Source: Giesbergeria sp. (lineage in GTDB: Bacteria; Pseudomonadota; Gammaproteobacteria; Burkholderiales; Burkholderiaceae_C). From it: 7,062 nucleotides of DNA. The notes beneath the pieces are model-generated. The model did no database searches. It was not told the origin of the DNA and was given only the letters and a program-made list of their open reading frames with translations. Made by a program: the position numbers and the translations under genes. The stretch lies in contig JAUYGP010000018.1 of NCBI GenBank assembly GCA_030690515.1, positions 1 to 7,062 of the forward strand, in the 5' to 3' direction. Within the stretch, counting starts at the first letter, position 1; each line of letters begins with the position of its first letter. Shown piece by piece: positions 1-5,902 of this stretch.

Positions 1-992
1 CGGCGCACGTTCTGGTAGCCCGGCTTGGCGATGCCTTCGCCCATCTTGTAGTCGTGTACGTAGCCGTCGTAGATGGGGCCCGCCTTCGGGTCGTAGGAGA
101 TTTCCCAGACTTCGGGGATGTCCTTGAGCGCGAGCACAAAGCTGTGGCGCGGTGCGGCGTCGTACACGGCGGACACGCGCGAGGCGCTCTTGCCGTCGAG
201 CGTGGTGGCGTCAAAGCGCTTGACGAGTTGCAGGTCGGCGTCGAACAGCACGGCGGTGCGCGGCAGGTAGTTGGCCGCCATCACCCAGCGCCCATCGCCG
301 CTGACGGCCACGTTGCGCATGTTCAGCCCGGCACGCACCTCGGCCACCACGGTGAGGTTCCACAGGTCGTACTTGGTGATCCAGCCGTCGCGCGAGCCAA
401 AAAACACAAAGCGCCCGTCGGGCGTGAACTTGGGGCCGCCGTGCAGTGCGTAGCGGCTGGCAAAGCGGTGGATGACTTCGAAGCGGTCGCCGTCGAGCAC
501 CGAGACATGGTGGTCGCCGCCTTCCACCACCAAAAAGATGTTCATGGGGTCGGCCTTCCAGGCCGGCCGGGCTGGAAGATCGCGTGCGCCTGCGGTCTCG
601 GTGCGTGAGGCGCGAATGTCGTCGTCGCTCCATGCGGGCGCCGGGGTGACGGGTTGGTACACCCAGGCAGCCAGGGCGTTCACTTCGGCGGCGGACAGGG
701 TGTCGGCAAAGCCCGGCATCTGCGTGGCGGGGCGGCCTTGCTGGATGACGCGCAGGGCCTCGGGCTTGCGCAGACGCTCCAGGCTCTCGGGCAACAGGGC
801 CGGGCCCATGCCGCCGGTGCGCAGCGCACCATGGCAGCTGGCGCAGTGGGTGCCGTAGAGTGCAGCGGCGTCCACGGGTGCGGTGGAGGCAGGCGCCTGT
901 GCATGGGCCATATCCGCACCCATCCACAACAGCCCGGCGCCCAGGGTCAGCCGGGCGGCGGTCGCTATCCAGTGGTGCAGGGCCTTACGCAT
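1..992 (-). CDS. nirN: NirN-type cytochrome c/d1 protein, dihydro-heme d1 dehydrogenase (3' end off the window)
   Basis: Only the first 330 residues are present; the frame stays open to the left edge. Residues 1 to about 33 are a signal peptide ending in AHAQA, so the protein is periplasmic. A class I cytochrome c domain follows, with CASCH at 50-54 and the likely axial methionine M92 in QMPGF. From about residue 150 comes the start of a d1-type eight-bladed propeller, in which H184 (YALHGG) lines up with the proximal d1-heme histidine of NirS. In known systems NirN oxidises dihydro-heme d1 to d1, the last biosynthetic step. I prefer NirN to NirS because the NirS AGAYWPPQ-type segment is replaced by AANYLPRT near 239-246, the c-to-d1 linker looks shorter, and the gene follows nirJ. 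The start overlaps the nirJ end by 8 bases and has GGAGG six bases upstream. The missing C-terminus leaves some doubt between NirN and a divergent NirS. Confidence 0.85.
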   Translation of the reverse strand, partial: MRKALHHWIATAARLTLGAGLLWMGADMAHAQAPASTAPVDAAALYGTHCASCHGALRTGGMGPALLPESLERLRKPEALRVIQQGRPATQMPGFADTLSAAEVNALAAWVYQPVTPAPAWSDDDIRASRTETAGARDLPARPAWKADPMNIFLVVEGGDHHVSVLDGDRFEVIHRFASRYALHGGPKFTPDGRFVFFGSRDGWITKYDLWNLTVVAEVRAGLNMRNVAVSGDGRWVMAANYLPRTAVLFDADLQLVKRFDATTLDGKSASRVSAVYDAAPRHSFVLALKDIPEVWEISYDPKAGPIYDGYVHDYKMGEGIAKPGYQNVR

Positions 993-2244
993 TTTCAGCC
1001 TCCACACGGATGTCGATGGTGCGGCGGCGGTGGCCAAAGGGTGTGAGGGCCACGCGCTGTGCATCGCTCCCGGCCTCCAGCCCGATTTCGTCGTCGCGCA
1101 GATAGCAGCCGGGGTCTTCGGCCCAGGCGTCGCCGGTGAGCTGCTGGGCGCGCACGCGGGTGTTGCCGCCGCACACGTCAAAGTAGTGGCACTGCGCGCA
1201 GCGCCCGCCCACGGGACGCGGGTGCGCCTTGAGGCCGGCCATCAGCGGCTCGGACGTGTCGGACCAGATGGCCGAGAATGGCCGCTGGCGCACATTGCCC
1301 AGGTCATGGTGCCACCACATGGTGTCGGGGTGCACGGTGCCCAGGTTGTCGATATTGGCCACGTTCACGCCGCTCGAATTGCCGCCCCAGGCGACCAGGC
1401 GCTCGCGCAGCGGTGCCTCCCACTGCGGCATGCGCGCGCGTACCCACTGCAGCAGATAGGGGCCGTCGGCGTCGTTGTTTCCGGTGACGTAGTCCTCGGT
1501 GCGGCCTTCCAGGGCCGACTGCCAGGCACGTTCAAACAGCAAATCGAGCGCATCGCGCGTGGCCTGGAACTGCGCGTCCTTGCCGCGGTGAATGTTGCCG
1601 CGCCCGGCGTAGTTGAGGTGCGAGAAATAGAACTTGTCACAGTCCTCAGTCCGCATCAAATCGAGCAGCGGCTGCAGGTCGTGCGCGTTCATGGCGGTCA
1701 TGGTGAAGCGCAGTCCCACCTTTACGCCGCGCGCGTGCAGGTGGCGCACAGCAGCCAGGCTGCGGTCGAAGGCACCGTCGAGCCGGCGAAATTTGTCGTG
1801 CGTTGGTTGCAGGCCATCGAGGCTGATGCCGACGTAATCAAAACCGGTGGCGGCCACGCGGTCGGCCATGGCTTCGTCGATCAGCGTGCCGTTGGTCGAC
1901 AGGCCGGTGTAGAACTTCATCGCTTTGGCGCGCTCGGCAATCTCGAAAATGTCGGGCCGCATCAAAGGCTCGCCGCCTGAGAGGATGAGTACCGGGACGC
2001 GGTAGCCCTTGAGGTCGTCCATCACGCCGAACACTTCGCTGGTCGAGAGCTCTCCCTCGTAGTCGTGGTCGGCCGAGAGTGCATAGCAGTGCTTGCAGGT
2101 CAGGTTGCAGCGGCGGATCAGGTTCCAGATGACCACCGGGCCGGGCGCGCCGCCGCTGCCGCGCCGCGCGAAGGCGGCCTCGGGGTACTGGCCGGTTTTC
2201 TCTGCGTGCGCGAGCTCGCGCATGTATTGGCTGATGCGAAACAT
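985..2244 (-). CDS. nirJ: Heme d1 biosynthesis radical SAM protein NirJ
   Basis: A complete 419-residue radical-SAM enzyme of the cytoplasm. NirJ is known to remove the two propionate side chains of 12,18-didecarboxysiroheme at the positions that become the oxo groups of heme d1. The N-terminal cluster-binding motif is CNLTCKHCY with C46, C50 and C53. The SAM-binding SGGEP is at 89-93, and STNGT is near 116-120. A C-terminal SPASM-like set of cysteines, C349, C352, C358 and C380 (CAQCHYFDVCGG, then a distant Cys), should bind a second iron-sulfur cluster, as reported for the family. The length matches known NirJ closely. The start is three bases after the nirH stop, with AAGGAA nine bases upstream inside nirH. 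The last eight bases overlap nirN. No key residue appears to be missing. Confidence 0.96.
   Translation of the reverse strand: MFRISQYMRELAHAEKTGQYPEAAFARRGSGGAPGPVVIWNLIRRCNLTCKHCYALSADHDYEGELSTSEVFGVMDDLKGYRVPVLILSGGEPLMRPDIFEIAERAKAMKFYTGLSTNGTLIDEAMADRVAATGFDYVGISLDGLQPTHDKFRRLDGAFDRSLAAVRHLHARGVKVGLRFTMTAMNAHDLQPLLDLMRTEDCDKFYFSHLNYAGRGNIHRGKDAQFQATRDALDLLFERAWQSALEGRTEDYVTGNNDADGPYLLQWVRARMPQWEAPLRERLVAWGGNSSGVNVANIDNLGTVHPDTMWWHHDLGNVRQRPFSAIWSDTSEPLMAGLKAHPRPVGGRCAQCHYFDVCGGNTRVRAQQLTGDAWAEDPGCYLRDDEIGLEAGSDAQRVALTPFGHRRRTIDIRVEAENA
999..1003 (-). promoter_or_regulatory. Ribosome binding site of nirN
   Basis: GGAGG lies on the minus strand inside the end of nirJ, six bases before the nirN ATG at 992. 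It fixes the nirN start and the 8-base overlap with nirJ, suggesting coupled but independently strong initiation. Confidence 0.75.
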
Positions 2245-2247
2245 GGT

Positions 2248-2730
2248 TCAGCTTTCCTTGAGTCGCAATCCGGTCTTTTTCAGGATTGCGGTGGAGTAAA
2301 GAATGTCGTGGCCCGTGCAGGCCGCACCCAGGAGCTGCTGCACCTGCACGGCCTGCCGTTCGACCTCGGCGCGCGTGCGGCCATGCAGCATGGCGAAAAG
2401 GTTGTACGGCCACGCGGGCAGGCGGCGTGGGCGGCGGTAGCAGTGGCTCACGCCAGGCAATTGGCCGATGCGCTCGCCCAGGGCATCCACCTGGGTGTCG
2501 TCCACATTCCACACGCTCATGCCGTTGGCCGTGAAGCCCAGCCGGTAGTGGTTGGGCACGGCGCCAATGCGGCGGACCAGGCCGGTCCCCAGCATCTGTG
2601 CCAGCCGCTCGCGCACCTGCTGGCCGCTCACGCCCAGGCGTTCACCCACGGCGTCGTAGGGGCGCGGTACCAGAGGTAGGCCGCCCTGGGTGGCTGCGAT
2701 CAGCGCGCGGTCGAAGTCGTCAAGCGCCAT
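2248..2730 (-). CDS. nirH: Siroheme decarboxylase subunit NirH (AsnC/Lrp-like)
   Basis: A 160-residue protein of the AsnC/Lrp-like siroheme decarboxylase family. With the D, L and G subunits it decarboxylates siroheme to 12,18-didecarboxysiroheme in the cytoplasm; it is not expected to act as a transcription factor despite its helix-turn-helix ancestry. Residues 1-60 form the winged-helix-like part (LPLVPRPYDAVGERLG, then LVRRIGAVPNH). Residues 65-160 are the Lrp-type ferredoxin-like fold, with the typical YRRPRRLPAWPYNLFAMLHG stretch at 98-117 and a KKTGLRL tail. These signatures match the L half of the NirDL fusion better than NirG, so this is the L-like partner of the second pair. The ATG overlaps the end of nirG by 11 bases and has GGAG six bases upstream at 2737-2740. 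Separating G from H by name rests on gene order and these motifs. Confidence 0.9.
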   Translation of the reverse strand: MALDDFDRALIAATQGGLPLVPRPYDAVGERLGVSGQQVRERLAQMLGTGLVRRIGAVPNHYRLGFTANGMSVWNVDDTQVDALGERIGQLPGVSHCYRRPRRLPAWPYNLFAMLHGRTRAEVERQAVQVQQLLGAACTGHDILYSTAILKKTGLRLKES

Positions 2731-3190
2731 GGGTTGCTCCGCTCGTGAGGGGGAGTTTGAGTTCCACGAAGAACTCGCGCTCCTTGGGGAAGGCCAGCAC
2801 GTTCAATCCTGTCTCAGTTTCGATGCGTGCGATGGCCGCCGCACACTGCGCCGGGGTTTCCGTACCGAGCACGAACCACATGTTCAGCGCATGATCGCGC
2901 CGGTAGTTGTGTGCGATTTCGCTCAAGGCATTGACCTTGCCCGTGACTTCCTCGTAGCGTTCCTCGGGCACGGCCATGGCGGCCAGCACAAACAGGCCGC
3001 CCGCACGCTCAATCTGAAACAGGGGGCCAAAGCGCGTGAGCATGCCGCTCTCCAGCAGGGCCGAGAGCCGCGCGATCACGTCGTCCTCGGTCCAGCCGAA
3101 CTCGGCCGCCACATCGGCAAAGGGCCGCTCGGTCAGGGGCAGGTCGCCGTGCAGGCGCTCCAGCAGACGGGCATCATCCGGCGACAGCAT
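2720..3190 (-). CDS. nirG: Siroheme decarboxylase subunit NirG (AsnC/Lrp-like)
   Basis: A 156-residue AsnC/Lrp-like protein and one of the four decarboxylase units acting on siroheme. The N-terminal half (about 1-60) resembles a winged helix, with LPLTERPFADVAAEFG and MLTRFGPLFQI. The C-terminal half carries AHNYRRDHALNMWFVLGTE at 93-111, the same NYxRxHxxNxWFV pattern as the D half of NirDL, so NirG is the D-like partner of NirH. The ATG lies inside nirDL (17-base overlap in another frame), but the start is well supported by a GGAGG six bases upstream. The 3' end overlaps nirH by 11 bases, so G and H are likely translated together in fixed proportion. The length is normal for the family. Confidence 0.91.
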   Translation of the reverse strand: MLSPDDARLLERLHGDLPLTERPFADVAAEFGWTEDDVIARLSALLESGMLTRFGPLFQIERAGGLFVLAAMAVPEERYEEVTGKVNALSEIAHNYRRDHALNMWFVLGTETPAQCAAAIARIETETGLNVLAFPKEREFFVELKLPLTSGATHGA

Positions 3191-4208
3191 CGAGCACCTC
3201 CGGCGCTGTGGTGGCGTTCTGAACCGCCGCTGCGGGCAGGGCGCGAAACCGCCGGGGGCCGGTTTGCTTGAAGCGGCGGCAGGAGAACAGCACCTCGTGC
3301 GGATAGTGCGCCAGGCCTGCGTTGGCCATCGCGCGTGCGATCACCTCCAGCACCGCAGCACGGTCGCGGCCATGCACCATGCAGTACAGGTTGTAGGGCC
3401 AGCCTGGGGCGCGCTCGCGCCGGTAGGCCAGCGTCACGCCAGTTTCGCGCGCCAGCGCCTCGCCGCAGGTGTCAACCGCAGCTTCAGGAATGTCGAACAC
3501 GGTCATGGCGTTGGCGTCAAAGCCCAGTTCGTGGTGGCGCACGATGGCGCCGATGCGCCGCAGCGTGCCCTGGTCCAACCACTGCTGCAGCGTCGCCAGC
3601 ACCGAGGCGGGCGTGCGGCCCAGGGCCTGCGCCCAATCGTCGAAGGGGCGTGGCACCAGTGGCAGGCCCGCTTCGAGCAGGGCCGCCAGCGGGCGGTCGG
3701 CCTCGGCCACTGGCGTGGCCTCGAGAGCGGCGGTCATGGGGGCGGGGGCCGTGCTGCTGCGCAGGTCGAAGCCCAGGTCGATGCGGTAGGCGCGCTGCAT
3801 GCGCAGCTGCAAGGCGCTCAATCCCGTGGCTTCTTCGAGCGATGCCATGGCGCTGCGCACCGCGGCATCGTCGTGGCCCGTCATCACAAACCACAGGTTG
3901 TGGCGGTGCTCGCGCTGGTAGTTGTGGTTCACACCGGGGTGGCTGGAGACGATGGCGGCCACGGCGTCCAGTCGCTCGGGTGGCACGGCCATGGCGGCCA
4001 GCAGCGCAGCGCCCCCCGCATTGCCCGCGAACACTCCGCCAATGCGGCTCAGTGCCCCTTCTTGCTGCAGTCGGGTGTAGCCGTGCAGCACCTCCGCAGC
4101 GCAGAGTCCCAGCGTGGCACCGATGTGCGCAAAAGGTTCGTGCACCAGAGGAAAGTTGCGCTGCCAGGGGTTGAGCAGCGCCAGGCGCAGGTCGGCGTCG
4201 GGGGCCAT
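3174..4208 (-). CDS. nirDL: Fused siroheme decarboxylase NirDL
   Basis: A 344-residue fusion of two AsnC/Lrp-like units that are separate genes (nirD, nirL) in Pseudomonas. The D half spans about 1-145, with FPLVHEPFAHIG near 19-30 and NHNYQREHRHNLWFVMTG at 94-111. A Ser/Ala/Pro/Thr-rich linker of roughly 150-170 follows. The L half runs from about 172 to 320, with LPLVPRPFDDWAQALG, LRRIGAIVRHHELGF and YRRERAPGWPYNLYCMVHG at 262-280, ending in KQTGPRRF. NirDL fusions are known from other denitrifiers, where the protein cooperates with NirG and NirH to decarboxylate siroheme. A further 20 or so residues after the L domain look like an unstructured tail, and the nirG start lies within their coding region. 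The ATG shares one base with the nirF stop (TGATG), a weak GGGG lies about five bases upstream, and coupling to nirF translation is likely. Confidence 0.94.
   Translation of the reverse strand: MAPDADLRLALLNPWQRNFPLVHEPFAHIGATLGLCAAEVLHGYTRLQQEGALSRIGGVFAGNAGGAALLAAMAVPPERLDAVAAIVSSHPGVNHNYQREHRHNLWFVMTGHDDAAVRSAMASLEEATGLSALQLRMQRAYRIDLGFDLRSSTAPAPMTAALEATPVAEADRPLAALLEAGLPLVPRPFDDWAQALGRTPASVLATLQQWLDQGTLRRIGAIVRHHELGFDANAMTVFDIPEAAVDTCGEALARETGVTLAYRRERAPGWPYNLYCMVHGRDRAAVLEVIARAMANAGLAHYPHEVLFSCRRFKQTGPRRFRALPAAAVQNATTAPEVLDAVAG
3197..3201 (-). promoter_or_regulatory. Ribosome binding site of nirG inside nirDL
   Basis: A GGAGG on the minus strand, six bases before the ATG at 3190. It decides the nirG start despite the 17-base overlap with nirDL, and shows that nirG does not depend on re-initiation alone. 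Confidence 0.8.
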
Positions 4209-5386
4209 CAGAACCCCAGCCGCGCGGCGCGCGAGGTAAAGAAGATGCCGCTGGGCGAGTCGATCGTCATGGTGGCCTGGACGGCAAAGCTCTGGGTGTC
4301 GAACACCGTGACGCGGTGGTCATCGCGTGCGCTGATCCATACCGATTCCCCGCGCGGTGTGAACTCCATGTGCAGCACGGCCTTGCCGGGCTCCAGTGTG
4401 CGCACGATGGTCTGCGTGGTGGTGTCGATGACCTGCACGCGGTGGTAGTCGGGTACGGCAAAGTTCACCCACACCTGGCGGCCGTCGGGCCGGGCCATCA
4501 CGAACACGGGTTGGCCTGCCACCGGAATGCGACCGACCTCCTGCCAGGTATCGGTGTCTACTACCAAAACTTCGTGGCGGCCGATGGCGGGCAGGTAGGC
4601 GCGGCGCCCGGCCACGGCCCAGCCGCGCAGGTGCGGCATCTTGTAGACCGGCAGTGGCTCCTGGCCCCGGCCATAGCCGCCCAGGATGCGGCGCACCTGG
4701 GGCTTTTCCTCCCACAGGTCCACCATGGCCAGGCCGTCTTCGCCAAACAGCCCGGCGATGTAGTGGCGGCCATTGGGCGTGACCAGGGCATCGTAGGGCT
4801 GGTGGCCGATGTTGCGCAGCCGCGTGGTGCGCGGCTGTGCGGGGGTGGACAGGTCGCTGATCCAGATCTCGTCGGCATCGAACAGGCTGTAGGCAAAGCG
4901 GTGCCCCGGCAAATCGACCAGGCCGACCACGCGCGAGAGCTTGCCTGGGGCATATTCGGCGGGAATGTCGGCCAGAAGGGCCAGTGTGGCGGCATCGAAC
5001 ACCTTGATGCCGCCCGGGGTGTAGTTTTGCGCCACCACCATGCTGCCATCGGCACTGATGGCGCCGCCAATCGAATTGCCTGCCTGCATGACTCGGCCAG
5101 CGATGCGGCGTGTGAGCAGATCCACCTTGGTGAGCCCGCCGTCGCGCCCAAAGACATAGGCGTAGCGGCCGTCGCGGGAGAACACCACTGAGGCGTGCGA
5201 GAGGTCGCCCAGCCCTTGTACCTCGGCAAGCACCTTGCGCTCGCTGGTGTTGACGATGGCCAGCGTACCCGTGGCGCGGGCTACGACCACGCCCAGGTCG
5301 CCCGTACCGGTGGCGGTTGGAAGACCGGCGCAACCGGCCAGAATGGAGGTGGCGCCCATCAGGGCAAGGCAGTCGCGGCGTTTCAT
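4208..5386 (-). CDS. nirF: Heme d1 biosynthesis lipoprotein NirF (d1-type propeller)
   Basis: A 392-residue protein with a cytochrome-d1-type eight-bladed beta-propeller fold but no cytochrome c domain. NirF is essential for heme d1 maturation, binds d1 or its precursor and works outside the cytoplasm; its exact reaction is still debated. The N-terminus KRRDCLALMGATSILAGC has a lipobox LAGC with C19 as the lipidated residue. The following Ala is compatible with outer-membrane sorting. The RRDCLAL start also resembles a twin-arginine signal. H64 in LSHASVVFS aligns with the proximal d1-heme histidine of NirS and NirN. Repeated blade strands such as SRDGRYAYVFGRDG (70-83) and TPNGRHYIAGLFGEDG are visible through the protein. 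Its start overlaps the nirC stop as ATGA. No clear Shine-Dalgarno sequence is seen, so translation probably depends on nirC. Confidence 0.95.
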   Translation of the reverse strand: MKRRDCLALMGATSILAGCAGLPTATGTGDLGVVVARATGTLAIVNTSERKVLAEVQGLGDLSHASVVFSRDGRYAYVFGRDGGLTKVDLLTRRIAGRVMQAGNSIGGAISADGSMVVAQNYTPGGIKVFDAATLALLADIPAEYAPGKLSRVVGLVDLPGHRFAYSLFDADEIWISDLSTPAQPRTTRLRNIGHQPYDALVTPNGRHYIAGLFGEDGLAMVDLWEEKPQVRRILGGYGRGQEPLPVYKMPHLRGWAVAGRRAYLPAIGRHEVLVVDTDTWQEVGRIPVAGQPVFVMARPDGRQVWVNFAVPDYHRVQVIDTTTQTIVRTLEPGKAVLHMEFTPRGESVWISARDDHRVTVFDTQSFAVQATMTIDSPSGIFFTSRAARLGF

Positions 5387-5787
5387 CGGGGGGCTTTCGA
5401 GGGTTCAGGGAAGCCGGCGAGCAACTGCTCTGCGATCCACAGGGCGTCCGCCTCGCTCAGCATGGCCTTCCAGGGGGCCATGGGCGTACCGGGGCGGCCG
5501 CCGTATATGGTGGCAGCCAGAAATTCGAGTGGCTTGTCTGCCAGTGCAGCACGGGTGAGGGCCGGGCCCAGGCCGCCGGTCAGGTACAGTCCATGGCACG
5601 AGCCGCAGTCCTGGCGCACCATGCGCACCAGCGCGCTCTGGCGGGCGTTATCCGGGGCGGGTGTTTGCGCTTGGGCACTACTGGCAGCCAGCAGCGCCAG
5701 ACCCAGCAACGGCTTCCACAGGTTGCTGCGTATGCGGGGAGCAGGGCCGTGCAGACGGAAGCGGAGGAGGGGCAATAGTGGCGCCAT
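5383..5787 (-). CDS. nirC: Small periplasmic cytochrome c NirC (c55x-type)
   Basis: A 134-residue precursor with one heme c site, CGSCH at 61-65, and a likely axial methionine M103 in GTPMAPW. A signal peptide with hydrophobic core LLGLALLAAS and end SAQAQ near 37-41 puts the mature protein, about 94 residues, in the periplasm. NirC in other denitrifiers is linked to electron transfer to NirS and to d1 maturation. The sequence closely resembles the cytochrome domain of NirN in this window: CxSCHG, TGGxGPAL, GRPxTxM and LSxAx occur in the same order. The ATG at 5787 gives a rather long 24-residue n-region and has no good Shine-Dalgarno; an upstream in-frame ATG at 5832 lies inside the regulatory palindrome. 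The start is therefore uncertain, though the mature protein is not. It overlaps nirF by four bases and is first in the operon. Confidence 0.87.
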   Translation of the reverse strand: MAPLLPLLRFRLHGPAPRIRSNLWKPLLGLALLAASSAQAQTPAPDNARQSALVRMVRQDCGSCHGLYLTGGLGPALTRAALADKPLEFLAATIYGGRPGTPMAPWKAMLSEADALWIAEQLLAGFPEPSKAPR

Positions 5788-5817
5788 GAAGGGATGTTCA
5801 CCGCATTGGCCGGATGC

Positions 5818-5839
5818 GTCCTTGATGTGCATCAAGGAC
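5818..5839. promoter_or_regulatory. FNR/Anr/Dnr-type operator within a 22-base perfect palindrome
   Basis: The core TTGAT-GTGC-ATCAA at 5822-5835 matches the FNR/Dnr consensus TTGATNNNNATCAA at every specified base. The symmetry extends further: arms GTCCTTGATG and CATCAAGGAC flank a TG centre, so all ten base pairs per arm are perfect. Regulators of this family (FNR/Anr for low oxygen, Dnr/NNR for nitric oxide) are known to switch on denitrification genes. The dyad centre is at 5828.5, 41.5 bases from position 5870 to the right and from position 5787 to the left. Which regulator binds cannot be told from the site alone. Confidence 0.92.
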
Positions 5840-5857
5840 ACTTGGGCAAGGGCTTTT

Positions 5858-5863
5858 GACAAT
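5858..5863 (+). promoter_or_regulatory. Candidate -10 element of the nirE promoter
   Basis: GACAAT matches TATAAT at four of six positions. It lies where a class II FNR-activated promoter should have its -10, with the operator centred at -41.5 for a start near 5870. That would give a leader of about 33 bases. No -35 box is needed in this arrangement. This is an inference from spacing, not a mapped start. Confidence 0.55.
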
Positions 5864-5893
5864 GGCCCCACACACAGTCTGTGGTTTTGTTTC

Positions 5894-5897
5894 GGAG
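5894..5897 (+). promoter_or_regulatory. Ribosome binding site of nirE
   Basis: GGAG five bases before the ATG at 5903. It supports this start over longer in-frame extensions, which would read back through the operator region and into the complement of nirC. Confidence 0.75.
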
Positions 5898-5902
5898 CTT
5901 TG

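Larger units (their letters stand above)
5788..5902. promoter_or_regulatory. Divergent nirC-nirE intergenic promoter region
   Basis: This 115-base gap separates the minus-strand nirCF-DL-GHJN operon from plus-strand nirE and is less GC-rich near nirE than the genes around it. It contains the FNR/Dnr-type palindrome, a candidate -10 element and a ribosome binding site for nirE, listed separately. A short dyad, CACAG-T-CTGTG at 5873-5883, falls in the predicted nirE leader and may be chance. No terminator was seen. Confidence 0.85.

Noticed and set aside
883..1980. Plus-strand open frame of about 365 codons opposite nirJ
   Set aside because: The opposite strand encodes a complete NirJ with all cluster-binding cysteines; the plus-strand product has no recognisable motif or plausible start signal.
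2248..4208. AsnC/Lrp-like proteins as transcription regulators
   Set aside because: Their sequence signatures and position between nirF and nirJ mark them as siroheme decarboxylase subunits, which only share the Lrp fold.
3036..4448. Long plus-strand open frame of about 470 codons opposite nirDL and nirF
   Set aside because: It is antisense to two clearly recognised genes and its translation is rich in His, Gly, Arg and Gln with no recognisable domain, typical of shadow frames in GC-rich DNA.
5856..5861. TTGACA as a sigma-70 -35 box for nirE
   Set aside because: No acceptable -10 lies 16-18 bases downstream (only CTGTGG-like sequence). The same bases fit better as part of a -10 region for a promoter activated from the FNR-type box.
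5873..5883. Short dyad CACAG-T-CTGTG in the predicted nirE leader
   Set aside because: Arms of five bases with a one-base loop cannot form a stable hairpin and match no operator I recognise; likely chance.
5195..5902. N-terminal extension of the nirE frame back to 5195
   Set aside because: The extension lies over the complement of nirF and nirC and across the operator. SUMT homologues start near residue 20-30 of the shorter form, and GGAG precedes the ATG at 5903.
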